64,000 nucleotides of DNA from Saprospiraceae bacterium. Its GTDB lineage: Bacteria; Bacteroidota; Bacteroidia; Chitinophagales; Saprospiraceae. Below, in pieces: positions 1 through 11,008 of this stretch. The translations under genes were made by a program, and so were the position numbers. The stretch is from the NCBI GenBank assembly GCA_022841745.1, contig JALHQW010000013.1, forward strand, positions 99,130 through 163,129, written 5' to 3'. Positions within the stretch are counted from its first letter, which is position 1, and each line of letters starts with the position of its first letter. Below the pieces are notes generated by a model. That model was not told the DNA's origin. It did no database searches and was given only the letters and a program-made list of their open reading frames with translations.

Positions 1-221
1 CTGTCGTGTTTCACATTTAATGCCTCATCCCAAATGCTCCCAGAATGCGGCAGCCACACCTCCCCGTTCACGAGGCAGCCAAAGGTATTGGCGCCGTACA
101 TGGTGGCGGGTGGCAGCTTGTCGGCGGGGGTAGGCTCAGGGGCGTTGTCGCAAGCGGCGGCGAGGAGCAAAGCCGCAAGCAAGAAAGGAAGAAGTAGCTG
201 GGATTGGTACAGATTTTTCAT
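1..221 (-). CDS. DUF6252-like lipoprotein, partial (runs off window edge)
   Basis: The minus-strand reading frame starts at an ATG at 221 and is still open at base 1, so only about 73 residues are visible. It begins with a hydrophobic signal peptide ending in the lipobox-like LLLAAAC, followed by DNAPEPTPADKLPPAT and then ANTFGCLVNGEVWLP. The TFGC-VNG-VW start is typical of DUF6252-like Bacteroidetes lipoproteins of unknown function; I assign the family from memory. The broken gene at 587-1304 is a close paralogue: the stretch from the lipobox through CLVNG is nearly identical. It is probably an outer-membrane or periplasmic lipoprotein. No function can be given. Confidence 0.7.
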   Translation of the reverse strand, partial: MKNLYQSQLLLPFLLAALLLAAACDNAPEPTPADKLPPATMYGANTFGCLVNGEVWLPHSGSIWDEALNVKHD

Positions 222-298
222 GGCCGCCCAAGTTGATTTGAAGATAAGCACAAGTTAGTGTTGCTGTGGATTGCAGTCAAGTAGTTGGGTGAAATTTT

Positions 299-547
299 TT
301 AATAATTTATTATGTACAGCACCCCGAACTGGTCCACGTCCATCTTGTTGAACGCCGCCAATGAGGTGCCGCTGAACGAATCCACCCTGGCAACAGGAAT
401 GGCTCGCTGCAACAACAGGTTCGTGGTCACCTCCGTGAAATCGAGATGCTCGAAAAGTTGGTTGATATTCTCAGAAAAACTGCTCTATTGTGCCTGTACG
501 ATATGTACAGACATGCAGAGCCATGGAAGGGAGATACACTTCTTCAT
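299..547 (-). pseudogene. Degraded secreted protein with internal stop
   Basis: From an ATG at 547 the frame reads a short signal peptide (MKKCISLPWLCMSVHIVQAQ), then a TAG at codon 21. It continues in the same frame as SSFSENINQLFEHLDFTEV and on to DVDQFGVLYIINY before a TAA at 299. A signal peptide followed directly by a stop and then a long coherent frame suggests a broken gene, already shortened. A related short fragment (NIFEHLNFAEMT, 1408-1443 minus) lies upstream of the second DUF6252-like copy, so fragment and lipoprotein appear to have been duplicated together. The protein family is not recognised. Confidence 0.5.
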
Positions 548-586
548 GGTAAAAGGTTTTTGTTATGAAAAATGGATAATGCCTAA

Positions 587-1304
587 TTATAGATGCGAAT
601 CTGCATCGAACCTGCCCTCGGCAACTCTAATGGTGTCTTTGCAGTCGTCGTTAATGGCTGTAAAATAGAAAGTACCGGATGCGGTAAAATTTATAGTGTC
701 CAGTTTTGTTATCGTCATAACATGTGGGCTGAGGGTATCAACACGATAAAAGCCACAGCCTTTAAAGTCAGTGAAAATTGAATTAAATTGAGTCATTTGA
801 TTATCTCCTACTATTAGACTTGCACGAGCTTGATAATCAGTGAATTACGAATTTTTACATCTTAAGTTAGGCTGTCAAAATATTGACATAAAGCACCATT
901 TTTAACAAAAAGCCTCGAATCAACGATTTTACGCCCTATAATAGGCTTTTTTATAAGGTTTAATTTTAGTAAGTTACTGATAATCAACACCGTGCAAGTC
1001 TATTAGACACCAAACATTTAGGCTAAATTCTTGTGTCCCATTGTTACCATCTTTACCATCCTTTCTTGCTCCAATTTTTAATTGGTCACATCCAACCCAA
1101 TAAGTATCGTGTACCACACTTAAAGCCGGGTCCCAAAAAGCTTCCGTATACGGCAGCCATACCCCCCCCATTCACGAGGCAGCCGAAGGTGTTGGCACCG
1201 GTCATGGTGGCGAGGGGCAGCTTGTCGGCGGGGGTAGGCTCAGGGGCGTTGTCGCAAGCGGCGGCGAGAAGGAAAGGTAGTAGCAGGAAGTACAATTTTT
1301 TCAT
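587..1304 (-). pseudogene. DUF6252-like lipoprotein, disrupted by MITE and frameshift
   Basis: The gene starts at the ATG at 1304 with a lipoprotein signal (MKKLYFLLLPFLLAAACDNA) and the ANTFGCLVNG motif. A run of eight G (plus-strand C8 at 1162-1169) then shifts the frame; with seven G it would read on as GVWLPYTEAFWDPALS to NVWCLI. There a 182-bp insertion (818-999) interrupts it. After the insertion the frame resumes as LIVGDNQMTQFNSI and ends in ASGTFYFTAINDDC and RVAEGRFDADSHL, with its stop at 587-589. Removing the insertion plus one target copy (189 bp) restores a continuous frame, NVWCLIVGDNQ. The repaired protein would be about 175 aa, a normal size for this type. Confidence 0.75.
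818..999. mobile_element. MITE-like element, 182 bp, 7-bp target duplication
   Basis: The element begins ACTTGCACG and ends CGTGCAAGT. Its terminal inverted repeats extend about 40 bp at roughly 80% identity (ACTTGCACG, then TTGAT-ATCAGT, then TTAC from each end). It is flanked by direct copies of CTATTAG at 811-817 and 1000-1006, read as a target-site duplication. The interior is AT-rich, has a small AAAAAGCCT/AGGCTTTTT hairpin and no coding sequence, so movement would depend on a transposase elsewhere. Both flanks encode the two halves of one lipoprotein, which fixes the insertion boundaries. The inverted repeats do not resemble those of the IS256-type element at 36.7-38.0 kb. Confidence 0.75.
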
Positions 1305-1547
1305 GGTGACTTTATCGCAGTAAAATATTACGCAATTTACTGTTATTTGGAATAGCTGCCAAGTGCAAGGGGGTACTATTTTTGCCATAGCTGCGGAGGC
1401 ATGGCCAAGTCATCTCCGCGAAGTTGAGGTGCTCGAAAATATTGTGGTGTGCGGAAGGTTCATGCGGTTTTGAACGGGCATAAAGGTTCAGGTTGAGAAC
1501 GTGAAAATAAGGAAAGAATTGATTTTCAGGGGGATAGGTCATGGGCA

Positions 1548-1580
1548 AGTCAGGCGGTGACTCGAAGTCACCGCCTGACT
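1548..1580. repeat. 33-bp perfect hairpin (15-3-15)
   Basis: AGTCAGGCGGTGACT is followed by CGA and its exact reverse complement. The same architecture occurs at 49968-50000 with three compensated base-pair changes. It lies downstream of rpoC. Confidence 0.9.
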
Positions 1581-1597
1581 GAATTCCCCAAACGAAC

Positions 1598-1630
1598 AAA
1601 GCCCCTCCCGCTTGCGCAGGAAGGGCTTTT
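1598..1630 (-). terminator. Probable rpoBC operon terminator
   Basis: A stem of AAAGCCC-TCC against AGG-AGGGCTTT around a short GC-rich loop lies about 125 bp past the rpoC stop. On the minus strand it is followed only by a weak T-rich stretch, so it may act in either direction. Confidence 0.55.
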
Positions 1631-1753
1631 GTCATCTGTTAATATCCTTGAGTCAAGGAAAAAATAAAAAGTTTAAAGGCAAAAGTTCGGAGCCTGCTGT
1701 AAAACCAATGCCCCCCACTTTTTCCTTTGTACTTTTTCCTTTGTACTTCTATA

Positions 1754-4700
1754 TCAATCCTCGTAAGCCTCATCGTACTCCTCCTCTTCCATCAGCGCAC
1801 GGCGGTCCTTGAAGGATTTGTGCGACTCCATGCTGGTCACGAAGAGGTCGTCGAACTTGCGCATGCCCGTACCGGCCGGGATGCGCTTGCCCACGATGAC
1901 GTTCTCCTTCAAGCCGTATAGCATATCGGGCTTGGCCTCGATGGCAGCGGTGCTGAGTACCTTGGTCGTCTCCTGGAACGAAGCAGCGGAAATCCAGCTC
2001 TCCGTACCCAGCGATGAGCGGGTGATACCTTGCAGCATGGAGCTGGAGGTGGCGGCCACGGCATCCCGATAGACCACGAGCTTGCGGTCGTTGCGCTTCA
2101 GGTAGGAGTTTTCCTCCCTGATTTGGCGCAGGTTCACCAACTGGCCAGCCTTCAAGCGGTTGCTCTCGCCAGCGTCGGTGATGACTTTTTTGTCGTAGAT
2201 CCAATCGTTCTGCTCCAGGAACTCCCATTTCTCCACGGCCTCGCTTTCGAGGAAGGTCGTGTCGCCTGGGTCGGCGATGGTCACCCGGCGCATCATCTGG
2301 CGCACGATGACCTCGATGTGCTTGTCGTTGATGGCAATACCCTGCGAGCGGTAAACTTCCTGTACGCCGTTCACGAGGTAAGACTGCACCGCAAATGGGC
2401 CTTTGATGGCCAAGATGTCCTTGGGTGAAGTCGTGCCATCAGACAGTGAAGTTCCGGCCCGTACGAAGTCGCCCTCTTGCACGAGTACGTGCTTCGACAG
2501 CGGGATGAGGTAGCGGTGGATCTGGCCGTCTTTTGCCTTCACGGTCACCTCCTGGTTGCCCCGCTTGATTTTGCCGAAGATTACCTCGCCGTCAATCTCG
2601 GAAACGACCGCTGGGTTGGATGGGTTACGGGCCTCGAAAAGCTCCGTTACACGTGGGAGACCACCCGTGATGTCCTGGATCTTGCCCAGCTTACGAGGAA
2701 TCTTCACGATTTTTTGACCCGATTTCACCTCTTGGTTGTCCTCGATGGAGATATAAGCACCCACTGGCAAGCTGTACCGGCGGAGTTCTTCCCCGTCTGG
2801 GCTTACGATGGTGATGGCGGGCACCTTCTTCTTGTTCTTGCTCTCGATGATTACCTTCTCGGCGTAGCCGGTCTGGTCGTCACGCTCCATACGGAAAGTG
2901 ACGCCTTCCTCGATGCTGTCGAACTGGGCAATTCCATTGAATTCAGAGATGATCATGGCGTTGAATGGATCCCATTCGCAAATCATGTCGCCCTTGGCAA
3001 TGGTTTGTCCGTTCTGCACGTGCAGCGTGGCACCGTAAGGAATGTGGTGCGACGAGAATTGGCGCTTGCCTTCCTCGTCCGTGATACGGATTTCGCCCGT
3101 ACGGGAGAGAACCACATCCGTCTTATTGCCGTCGTTGTCCTTGTAGGTCGTGACACGGATGGCGTCATAATCGATTTTGCCATCGAACTTGGCCGTAATC
3201 TCGCTCTCCGACTTCGTAACCGAAGCGATACCACCCACGTGGAAGGTACGAAGGGTAAGCTGCGTACCCGGCTCGCCGATGGATTGCGCAGCAATGATAC
3301 CCACTGCATCGCCACGCTCAGTCACACGACCCGAAGCGAGGTTTTTGCCATAACACTTCGTGCAAACGCCACGTTTGGTCTCGCAAGTGAGCACCGAACG
3401 GATGGTCACCTCTTCGATGCCAGCGTCCTCAATGTACTTCGCATGGTGGTCGGTGATGTACTCACCTGCTTTGAGGATGAGTTCGTCAGAAACCGGGTGG
3501 TAGATATCGTGCAGGGTAAAGCGTCCTACAATCCTGTTGGACAGTGGGTCAATGACCTTTTCGTTGTCCTTGAGGGCTTGGGTCGCAATGCCACGCAGTG
3601 TGTCGCAATCTTCCTCGATGATGACCACGTCCTGCGATACGTCCACAAGACGGCGGGTGAGGTAACCTGCGTCAGCCGTTTTCAAGGCCGTATCCGCAAG
3701 GCCCTTACGGGCACCGTGCGTAGAAATGAAGTATTCGAGTACCGAGAGGCCGTCCACGAAGTTGGCGAGGATGGGGTTCTCGATGATGGCTCCACCCGAG
3801 TCGCCGGATTTTTTCGGCTTGGCCATAAGGCCCCGAAGGCCGCAAAGCTGCTTGATCTGCTGCTTGGAACCCCGGGCACCGGAGTCGAGCATCATGAACA
3901 CCGAGTTAAAGCCCTGCTTGTGCGTCGAAAGCTCCTTCATCAGGGCATCGGTGATGCGGTTGTCGGCATACGTCCACTTGTCAATGATCTGGTTGTACCG
4001 CTCATTGAACGTGATAAGACCCATGTTGTAGTTGTCCCAAACCTCGTCCACCTCGGATTGTGCCTGGTTGAGGATGCGCTCCTTGATGGTAGGCGTGATA
4101 AGGTCGCCAAGGTTGAACGAAAGTCCGCCACGGAATGCCCAAGTGAAGCCAAGTTCTTTTGCAGCGTCAAGGAATTCGGCAGTAGCTGCGAAATTGGTGC
4201 GGCGCAGGATATCGGAAATGATCTTCTTCAAGTTCCGCTTGGTGAGCAGTTCGTTGATGAAGGGCACTCCCTCCGGCACGGCTTCGTTGAAAAGCACCCG
4301 GCCACAAGTGGTGTCTATCACTTTGAGAACCAATTCGCCCTTCTCGTTTTCCACCGAGCAACGACATTTGATAGGGGCATGGAGTTCGAGTTTGCCTTCG
4401 TTGAAAGCGATACGAACTTCCTCGGCGGAGTAAAACTTGCCGCCCTCCCCTTTCACCACGAAATCGCCAAGCGATTTCTTGGCCTTGGTAATATAGTACA
4501 GCCCCAACACCATGTCCTGCGATGGCAGGGTGACGGGCGAGCCGTCCTGTGGGTTGAGCATGTTGTGCGAAGAAAGCATGAGCAGCTGCGCTTCCAAAAT
4601 AGCACCTTGGCTCAACGGTACGTGTACGGCCATTTGGTCACCGTCGAAGTCGGCGTTGAAGGCACCGCAAACCAGCGGGTGAAGCTGGATGGCCTTGCCC

Positions 4701-6079
4701 TCCACGAGCCTTGGCTGGAACGCCTGAATGGACAAGCGGTGGAGCGTAGGGGCACGGTTGAGGAGCACGGGGTGTCCCTTCAAGATGTTTTCGAGGATGT
4801 CCCAAATCACGTTGTCCTTGCGGTCAACGAGTTTTTTGGCCGACTTCACCGTCTTCACCACGCCCCGCTCGATGAGCTTGCGGATGATGAACGGCTTGAA
4901 CAACTCGGCAGCCATGCCTTTTGGCAAACCGCACTCGTGCAACTTGAGGGTCGGGCCTACCACGATGACCGAACGGCCAGAGTAGTCAACACGTTTACCC
5001 AAAAGGTTCTGACGGAAACGGCCTTGCTTGCCCTTTAGAATGTCGGACAGCGACTTGAGCGCCCGGCCACCCTCGGCCTTCACGGCGTTGGACTTTCGGC
5101 TGTTGTCGAACAGTGAGTCAACGGCCTCTTGGAGCATCCTTTTCTCGTTCCTCAAGATTACCTCTGGTGCCTTGATTTCGAGCAGACGCTTCAAGCGGTT
5201 GTTACGGATGATGACCCTGCGGTAGAGGTCGTTCAAGTCGGAACTTGCGAAACGGCCACCATCCAACGGCACCAGCGGGCGAAGTTCTGGCGGAACAACA
5301 GGCAGGTACTGAATGATCATCCACTCCGGACGGTTCTCCATGCGGGTCTGCGCATTGCGGAACGCCTCAACAACACGAAGGCGCTTGAGGGCCTCGCTCT
5401 TGCGCTGCTGGCTGGTTTCGTTGGCAGCCTGGTGGCGCAGGTCATAGCTGAGTTGGTCGAGGTCGAGCCTGTTTAGCAGGTCACGCACGGCCTCGGCACC
5501 CATGCGGGCGATGAACTTGTTCGGGTCGCTTTCGTCTAATTGCTGGTTGTCCGGTGGCAAGGTGTCCATGATGTCCATGTACTCCTCTTCCGACAGCAGG
5601 GCTTGCTCCTCGTCGGCGTTGTCTGGGCGAACGGCAGCACCCCACTGGAGTACCACGTAGCGCTCGTAGTAAATCACGCTTTCGAGCTTTTTGGAAGAAA
5701 GGCCGAGCAGGTAGCCGATTTTGTTGGGCAATGATTTGAAGAACCAGATGTGTACAACTGGCACGACCAATTTTATGTGTCCCATGCGCTCCCGGCGAAC
5801 CTTCTTCTCCGTCACCTCAACGCCGCAACGGTCGCAAACGATGCCCTTGTAACGGATACGCTTGTACTTGCCGCAATAGCATTCGTAGTCCTTGACGGGG
5901 CCAAAGATGCGCTCGCAGAAAAGGCCATCACGCTCCGGCTTGTAGGAGCGGTAGTTGATGGTCTCTGGTTTCAACACCTCGCCGTAGCTGCGCTCCAGGA
6001 TGTCGTCTGGAGAAGTAAGGCTGATGGTGATTGAATCGAAATTGGAGCCAGGGGCTGCAAAATTCTTTTTGAAAGACAT
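1754..6079 (-). CDS. rpoC: DNA-directed RNA polymerase subunit beta'
   Basis: This is the largest core subunit of RNA polymerase, which carries the active-site magnesium and clamp. The 1441-aa product has the usual Bacteroidetes length. Visible landmarks are the N-terminal zinc site (C67, C69, C82, C85 in [20 protein letters not shown]), the catalytic [16 protein letters not shown] loop, the bridge-helix/trigger-loop part with [16 protein letters not shown], and the second zinc site [13 protein letters not shown]. The N-terminus [17 protein letters not shown] is a plausible start. It is the last gene of the locus, 96 bp after rpoB, and the spacer contains a repeat-built hairpin. An 853-codon open frame on the opposite strand is only its shadow. 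Confidence 0.99.
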   Translation of the reverse strand: MSFKKNFAAPGSNFDSITISLTSPDDILERSYGEVLKPETINYRSYKPERDGLFCERIFGPVKDYECYCGKYKRIRYKGIVCDRCGVEVTEKKVRRERMGHIKLVVPVVHIWFFKSLPNKIGYLLGLSSKKLESVIYYERYVVLQWGAAVRPDNADEEQALLSEEEYMDIMDTLPPDNQQLDESDPNKFIARMGAEAVRDLLNRLDLDQLSYDLRHQAANETSQQRKSEALKRLRVVEAFRNAQTRMENRPEWMIIQYLPVVPPELRPLVPLDGGRFASSDLNDLYRRVIIRNNRLKRLLEIKAPEVILRNEKRMLQEAVDSLFDNSRKSNAVKAEGGRALKSLSDILKGKQGRFRQNLLGKRVDYSGRSVIVVGPTLKLHECGLPKGMAAELFKPFIIRKLIERGVVKTVKSAKKLVDRKDNVIWDILENILKGHPVLLNRAPTLHRLSIQAFQPRLVEGKAIQLHPLVCGAFNADFDGDQMAVHVPLSQGAILEAQLLMLSSHNMLNPQDGSPVTLPSQDMVLGLYYITKAKKSLGDFVVKGEGGKFYSAEEVRIAFNEGKLELHAPIKCRCSVENEKGELVLKVIDTTCGRVLFNEAVPEGVPFINELLTKRNLKKIISDILRRTNFAATAEFLDAAKELGFTWAFRGGLSFNLGDLITPTIKERILNQAQSEVDEVWDNYNMGLITFNERYNQIIDKWTYADNRITDALMKELSTHKQGFNSVFMMLDSGARGSKQQIKQLCGLRGLMAKPKKSGDSGGAIIENPILANFVDGLSVLEYFISTHGARKGLADTALKTADAGYLTRRLVDVSQDVVIIEEDCDTLRGIATQALKDNEKVIDPLSNRIVGRFTLHDIYHPVSDELILKAGEYITDHHAKYIEDAGIEEVTIRSVLTCETKRGVCTKCYGKNLASGRVTERGDAVGIIAAQSIGEPGTQLTLRTFHVGGIASVTKSESEITAKFDGKIDYDAIRVTTYKDNDGNKTDVVLSRTGEIRITDEEGKRQFSSHHIPYGATLHVQNGQTIAKGDMICEWDPFNAMIISEFNGIAQFDSIEEGVTFRMERDDQTGYAEKVIIESKNKKKVPAITIVSPDGEELRRYSLPVGAYISIEDNQEVKSGQKIVKIPRKLGKIQDITGGLPRVTELFEARNPSNPAVVSEIDGEVIFGKIKRGNQEVTVKAKDGQIHRYLIPLSKHVLVQEGDFVRAGTSLSDGTTSPKDILAIKGPFAVQSYLVNGVQEVYRSQGIAINDKHIEVIVRQMMRRVTIADPGDTTFLESEAVEKWEFLEQNDWIYDKKVITDAGESNRLKAGQLVNLRQIREENSYLKRNDRKLVVYRDAVAATSSSMLQGITRSSLGTESWISAASFQETTKVLSTAAIEAKPDMLYGLKENVIVGKRIPAGTGMRKFDDLFVTSMESHKSFKDRRALMEEEEYDEAYED

Positions 6080-6084
6080 ACCTT

Positions 6085-6175
6085 ATTGGTGATTGGTAAT
6101 CGGTGATTAGTGATTGGTGATTGGTGATTGGGCTGGCCAATCACGAGTCACTAATCACTAATCACTAATCACTAA
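6085..6175. repeat. Repeat-built imperfect hairpin in rpoB-rpoC spacer
   Basis: The left arm is made of GTGATTG/GTGATTA words (6085-6132). The right arm is made of the complementary CACTAAT/CAATCAC words (6138-6175). Together they fill the spacer. The word is close to a 7-bp tandem repeat. Confidence 0.85.
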
Positions 6176-9100
6176 TTATTCAAACTTGATATCCAATGCG
6201 AGGCCACGCAATTCGTGGACGAGTACGTTGAACGACTCAGGGATGTTAGGCTCTGGTAGCACATCGCCCTTGACGATGGCCTCGTAAGCCTTGGCACGGC
6301 CTGAAATATCGTCCGACTTAACAGTGAGCAACTCCTGGAGGATGTGCGCTGCACCGAATGCTTCGAGTGCCCAAACCTCCATCTCACCAAAGCGCTGACC
6401 ACCGAACTGCGCCTTACCACCCAACGGTTGCTGTGTGATAAGCGAGTATGGGCCGATGGAACGAGCGTGCATCTTGTCGTCAACCATGTGGCTGAGTTTC
6501 AAGATGTAGATAACACCCACCGTGGCTTGCTGGTGGAAGCGGTCGCCCGTTTCACCGTCCGTTAGCCAAGTCTGGCCGAGGGAAGGCAGTCCCGATTCTT
6601 GGATGAACTGCTCAATTTCGTCACGGCTTGCACCGTCGAATATCGGGGATGCGAAGCGGACGCCCATTTTCTTGCCTGCCCAGCCAAGAACCGTTTCCAG
6701 GATTTGGCCGAGGTTCATCCTCGAAGGTACGCCCAATGGGTTGAGTACCACATCAACGGGTTCGCCATCTTCGGTGAACGGCATGTCCTCCAAGCGCACG
6801 ATACGTGACACGATACCTTTGTTACCGTGACGGCCTGCGAGCTTGTCGCCCACTTTCAGCTTGCGCTTCTTGGCGATGTAAACCTTGGCGAGTTTCAATA
6901 CGCCAGCAGGTAGCTCGTCGCCAATGCTGATGTTGAACTTCTCCCGCTTGTAACGGCCTACCTCTTCGTTCAGCTTGATGCTATAGTTGTGCAACAGCCT
7001 GGCAATCAGTTCGTTGATGGAATCGTCGTTCGTCCAGCCGCTGTAGTCGAGTTGGGTGAACTCCATGGTACGGAGCAATTCCTGCGTGAACTTGGTTCCT
7101 TTCGGAATCATGCTCTCGCCATAGATGCTCTTCACGCCCTGCGATGTTTTGTCCTTCACCAAGACCAAGAGTTTGTCAATCAAAATGGTCTTCAACTCGT
7201 TGGTGGCAATGGCGTGGTTGTCGTCGAGCTTTTTCAGCACCTCGGTCTCCTGCGTCTTCTGCACGTTGCTCTTTTTCGCACGGGCGAACAATTGCTTGTC
7301 AATCACCACACCGCTGATGGATGGTGGCACTTTTAGCGAAGCATCTTTTACGTCGCCTGCCTTGTCGCCAAAGATGGCACGGAGCAGTTTCTCCTCCGGG
7401 GTCGGGTCAGTCTCGCCTTTTGGCGTGATCTTACCGATGAGGATGTCGCCTTCCTTTACCCATGCACCGATACGGATGATACCGTTCTCGTCAAGGTCTT
7501 TGGTGGCGTCTTCGCTCACGTTCGGGATGTCGTTGGTGAGTTCTTCCTCGCCCAGTTTAGTATCCCGCACGTCCATTTCAAAGGATTCGATGTGAACGCT
7601 GGTAAACACGTCTTCCCGAACAACCCGCTCGGACAACACTATGGCATCCTCAAAGTTGTAACCCTTCCAAGGCATGAAGGCCACTTTCAGGTTTTGGCCG
7701 AGTGCCAATTCGCCCTTGTCGGTAGCGTAGCCGTCGCAAAGGATTTCGCCTTTGTTCACCCGCTGGCCCTTGCGGACGATGGGTTTCAGGTTCACGCAAG
7801 TTGCCTGGTTGGTACGCAGAAACTTGGTGAGTTTATACGTCTTGCGGTTGTCTTCGAAAGAAACCAACTGCTCGTTCTCGGTGCGGTCGTAGCGGATGAC
7901 GACTTCCGTTGCATCCACGTACTCCACTACGCCATCGCCTTCAGCGTTGATGAGCATCCGAGAGTCACGGGCTACTTTGCCTTCCAATCCCGTACCTACT
8001 ATAGGGGCAGTTGGGCGGATGAGCGGCACGGCCTGGCGTTGCATGTTCGAGCCCATCAAGGCACGGTTGGCGTCATCGTTTTCGAGGAACGGAATCATGG
8101 AAGCAGATACGCCCACGATTTGGTTTGGCGCCACGTCCATGTACTCGATTTCTTCTGGCGAAAGCACCGGGAAATCGCCATGCTCCCTCGATTTGATTTT
8201 GTCCAAGAGGAAACGGCCCTCCCCATCGAATGGAGCATTGGCCTGGGCTACTTTCAGGTTGTCTTCTGCTTCGGCAGAAAGGTACTGGGCTGCGTTGTTG
8301 ATGTCCACGACACCATCGTTCACCTTGCGGTAAGGTGTTTCGAGGAAGCCCATTTTATTCACTTTCGCATGTACACAGAGCGTAGAGATGAGACCGATGT
8401 TCGGGCCCTCTGGTGTCTCGATGGTACAAAGGCGACCGTAGTGGGAGTAGTGAACGTCACGTACCTCGAAGCCTGCACGCTCACGGCTGAGACCACCTGG
8501 ACCGAGTGCCGAGATACGGCGCTTGTGGGTGATTTCGGACAGCGGATTCGTCTGGTCGAGGAACTGCGACAACTGGCTGGTTCCGAAGAAAGAGTTGATA
8601 ACAGAGGAAAGTGTCCTTGCGTTGATCAAGTCAATCGGCGTGAACACCTCATTGTCACGCACGTTCATGCGCTCCCGGATGGTACGTGCCATACGGGCAA
8701 GACCTACACCGAACTGGGCATAGAGCTGCTCGCCCACGGTGCGCACACGGCGGTTGCTAAGGTGGTCAATATCGTCAATCTCCGCACGCTGGTTCATCAG
8801 GCGAACCAAGTATTTCACGATAGCAATGATGTCCTCCTTTGTTAAAACCAAGGTCTCAAGCGAGGTCTCCATGCCCAACTTGCGGTTGATTTTGTACCGA
8901 CCCACTTCGCCAAGGTTGTAGCGCTTGTCGGAGAAGAAAAGTTTGTCAATGATACCACGAGCCGTCTCGTCATCTGGTGGCTCGGCGCCACGAAGCTGAC
9001 GGTAGATGTAGTTGACGGCCTCCATTTCGGAGCTGGTCGGGTCTTTCTGGAGCGTATTGTAGATGATGGTGTAATCCTCTTCAATGTCCTCCCGCTGAAG

Positions 9101-9997
9101 GATGATGGTGGCAAGGCCAGAGTTGATGACCTGCTCGATATTGTCCTCATCCAGGATGACATCACGCTCAAGGATGATTTCGTTCCGTTCGATGGTTACG
9201 ACCTCGCCCGTGTCCTCATCTACGAAGTCTTCCGTCCAAGAGCGGAGTACCCGTGCTGCGAGTTTGCGGCCAATGGCCGCTTCCACATTGGCCCTGGTGT
9301 TGGCGATTTCGTCGGCGAGGTTGAACAGGTCAAGGATGGCCTTGTCGTTGTCGAAGCCGATGGAACGGAGCAGCGTCGTTACCGGGAATTTCTTCTTCCG
9401 GTCAATGTAGGCATACATCACGTTGTTGATGTCCGTGGCGAACTCCATCCAAGCGCCCTTGAACGGGATAACCCTTGCGGAGTAGATGGCCGTACCGTTC
9501 GGGTGGTAGTTTTGGCCAAAGAATACACCCGGCGAGCGGTGCAATTGCGACACTACCACTCGCTCTGCGCCATTGATGACAAAGGTTCCCTTTGGCGTCA
9601 TGTAGGGGATGTTCCCAAGGAACACGTCCTGCACGATGGTCTCGAAGTCCACGTGCTCAACGTCGTTGCAAGACAAGCGGAGCTTTGCTTTCAGGGGAAC
9701 GCTATAGGTAAGGCCACGCTGCATACACTCCTCGATGGTGTAGCGGGGCGGATCCACGTAATAGTCAAGGAATTCCAGAACGAAGATGTTCCGGGCATCG
9801 GTGATGGGGAAATTTTCTTTGAAAACCTTGTAAAGCCCTTCATTGCCCCTGTTTTCTGGTGTGGTTTCCAATTGGAAGAATTCCTGGAAGGACTTCAATT
9901 GGATTTCCAGCAGGTCCGGGTGTTCGGAAGGCAATTTGATTTTGCCAAAGCTCAACCTACCTGTTTCAGTGACACTGACATTTGGAAGTGATGCCAT
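6176..9997 (-). CDS. rpoB: DNA-directed RNA polymerase subunit beta
   Basis: This is the second large core subunit, 1273 aa from the chosen start [19 protein letters not shown], which matches where the family normally begins. An upstream in-frame ATG at 10048 would add 17 residues ([17 protein letters not shown]). The rifampicin-binding cluster is intact ([17 protein letters not shown], then [20 protein letters not shown]), with the usual sensitive-type residues. Other landmarks are [11 protein letters not shown] and the C-terminal [19 protein letters not shown] clamp segment. The gene lies between rplL and rpoC as in nearly all bacteria and is separated from rplL by nearly 0.5 kb containing two hairpins. 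Confidence 0.98.
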   Translation of the reverse strand: MASLPNVSVTETGRLSFGKIKLPSEHPDLLEIQLKSFQEFFQLETTPENRGNEGLYKVFKENFPITDARNIFVLEFLDYYVDPPRYTIEECMQRGLTYSVPLKAKLRLSCNDVEHVDFETIVQDVFLGNIPYMTPKGTFVINGAERVVVSQLHRSPGVFFGQNYHPNGTAIYSARVIPFKGAWMEFATDINNVMYAYIDRKKKFPVTTLLRSIGFDNDKAILDLFNLADEIANTRANVEAAIGRKLAARVLRSWTEDFVDEDTGEVVTIERNEIILERDVILDEDNIEQVINSGLATIILQREDIEEDYTIIYNTLQKDPTSSEMEAVNYIYRQLRGAEPPDDETARGIIDKLFFSDKRYNLGEVGRYKINRKLGMETSLETLVLTKEDIIAIVKYLVRLMNQRAEIDDIDHLSNRRVRTVGEQLYAQFGVGLARMARTIRERMNVRDNEVFTPIDLINARTLSSVINSFFGTSQLSQFLDQTNPLSEITHKRRISALGPGGLSRERAGFEVRDVHYSHYGRLCTIETPEGPNIGLISTLCVHAKVNKMGFLETPYRKVNDGVVDINNAAQYLSAEAEDNLKVAQANAPFDGEGRFLLDKIKSREHGDFPVLSPEEIEYMDVAPNQIVGVSASMIPFLENDDANRALMGSNMQRQAVPLIRPTAPIVGTGLEGKVARDSRMLINAEGDGVVEYVDATEVVIRYDRTENEQLVSFEDNRKTYKLTKFLRTNQATCVNLKPIVRKGQRVNKGEILCDGYATDKGELALGQNLKVAFMPWKGYNFEDAIVLSERVVREDVFTSVHIESFEMDVRDTKLGEEELTNDIPNVSEDATKDLDENGIIRIGAWVKEGDILIGKITPKGETDPTPEEKLLRAIFGDKAGDVKDASLKVPPSISGVVIDKQLFARAKKSNVQKTQETEVLKKLDDNHAIATNELKTILIDKLLVLVKDKTSQGVKSIYGESMIPKGTKFTQELLRTMEFTQLDYSGWTNDDSINELIARLLHNYSIKLNEEVGRYKREKFNISIGDELPAGVLKLAKVYIAKKRKLKVGDKLAGRHGNKGIVSRIVRLEDMPFTEDGEPVDVVLNPLGVPSRMNLGQILETVLGWAGKKMGVRFASPIFDGASRDEIEQFIQESGLPSLGQTWLTDGETGDRFHQQATVGVIYILKLSHMVDDKMHARSIGPYSLITQQPLGGKAQFGGQRFGEMEVWALEAFGAAHILQELLTVKSDDISGRAKAYEAIVKGDVLPEPNIPESFNVLVHELRGLALDIKFE

Positions 9998-10485
9998 ATT
10001 TTTCGAAAAATTAATTTGTGATGGAGTTGCGGTAAAGGCCGCATTCAATTATACCGGATGGACAATGTGTAATAATGAATGGCATATTTTTAGTTTACAT
10101 GAACCCGATGCCCTTCGTTACCTTATCCGCTGTGGCTCAATAGAAAACTTCTCGTAACTACTTAGAAGGTTGCGGGAGGGGGCGTAAAAAATCATTTGAT
10201 CACCCCTATCGCTTTTTCTGTTTTTGCTGGAGAAAATTTACAATTTGCCCCAAAAAAACCCTATTCCAAGTAGGTGCTAAATCTCGGCGAACTGCCTTCC
10301 TTTGGTAAGGAAGGTACAGCATAATAACACATGAAACGACAATAGGCTTAACCAATCTACCTGCGTAGATTAGTTAAGCCTCCTGTACTAAAAATGCTAT
10401 GTAGCAAAAAAGTTGTAACTAAACATTGAATTGGATTAGTAAATAACTGCTTTGCTAATAGCCCGGTTTCTTACCGGGTATCAGC
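9998..10485. other. rplL-rpoB spacer
   Basis: No gene is seen. The spacer holds two hairpins: a small one just after the rplL stop (CCCGGT/ACCGGG at 10462-10478) and the longer stem at 10344-10381. In bacteria this gap commonly carries an attenuator that sets the ratio of ribosomal protein to polymerase mRNA; that role here is an inference. Confidence 0.6.
10344..10381 (-). promoter_or_regulatory. Hairpin between rplL and rpoB (possible attenuator)
   Basis: AGGCTTAACCAATCTAC and GTAGATTAGTTAAGCCT pair at 16 of 17 positions around a 4-base loop. No T-run follows on the minus strand, so it may be a processing or partial-termination site rather than a strong terminator. Confidence 0.5.
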
Positions 10486-10863
10486 TTACTTCAGTTCCAC
10501 TTGTGCGCCGGCATCTTCCAAAGTCGCTTTCAGCTTGTTAGCTTCGTCTTTGGAAACGCCCTGCTTCACTGGACCAGGAGCAGCATCTACCAATGCTTTT
10601 GCTTCTACGAGGCCCAAACCAAGGGCATCTTTAACGGCCTTTACTACCTGCAATTTGGCAGCACCAGCAGAAGTCAAAATCACATCAAATTCAGTTTGTT
10701 CAGCAACCGCAGCAGGACCTGCAGAAGCAGGGCCAGCAGCAACAGCTACTGCAGCAGCAGCAGGCTTAATGCCGTAATCATTTTCCATAATGCCTGTCAG
10801 TTCAGTCACCTCTTTAATGGTGAGGCCAACTAACTGTTCAGCAAGCGCTTTCAAATCAGCCAT
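10486..10863 (-). CDS. rplL: 50S ribosomal protein L7/L12
   Basis: This is the ribosomal stalk protein that recruits translation GTPases. The 125-aa product has the N-terminal dimerisation part ([19 protein letters not shown]), an Ala/Pro/Gly-rich hinge at about residues 34-54, and the C-terminal domain [20 protein letters not shown] followed by [20 protein letters not shown]. The first ATG follows an AT-rich leader without a clear Shine-Dalgarno site. It lies downstream of rplJ, as expected for the L10-L12 stalk pair, with which it forms a pentameric or larger complex. Confidence 0.98.
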   Translation of the reverse strand: MADLKALAEQLVGLTIKEVTELTGIMENDYGIKPAAAAVAVAAGPASAGPAAVAEQTEFDVILTSAGAAKLQVVKAVKDALGLGLVEAKALVDAAPGPVKQGVSKDEANKLKATLEDAGAQVELK

Positions 10864-10922
10864 TTTTTTTACGTTTTAATTTTTTAAGAAACTATGTGCG
10901 AAGCTTGGAAGCCAAATTTAAG

Positions 10923-11004
10923 TCTGAAGGTATGAGGTATGGAGGTATGTTTGGGGCATTGGTATTTTCTTCCTGTCATACCTTCAAACCTTATACCTCC
11001 ATAG
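10923..11004. repeat. Repeat-built hairpin in rplJ-rplL spacer
   Basis: The left arm repeats AGGTATG (10927-10950). The right arm carries CATACCT, TATACCT and CCATAG words (10977-11004) that pair with it. The unit differs from those in neighbouring spacers. Confidence 0.8.
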
Positions 11005-11008
11005 CTTT

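Noticed and set aside
2477..5038. An 853-codon open frame on the plus strand
   Set aside because: It lies fully antisense to rpoC and has the composition of a shadow frame; no protein-family pattern is visible.
7592..8845. A 417-codon open frame on the plus strand
   Set aside because: It is antisense to rpoB and shows only complement-type residue patterns.
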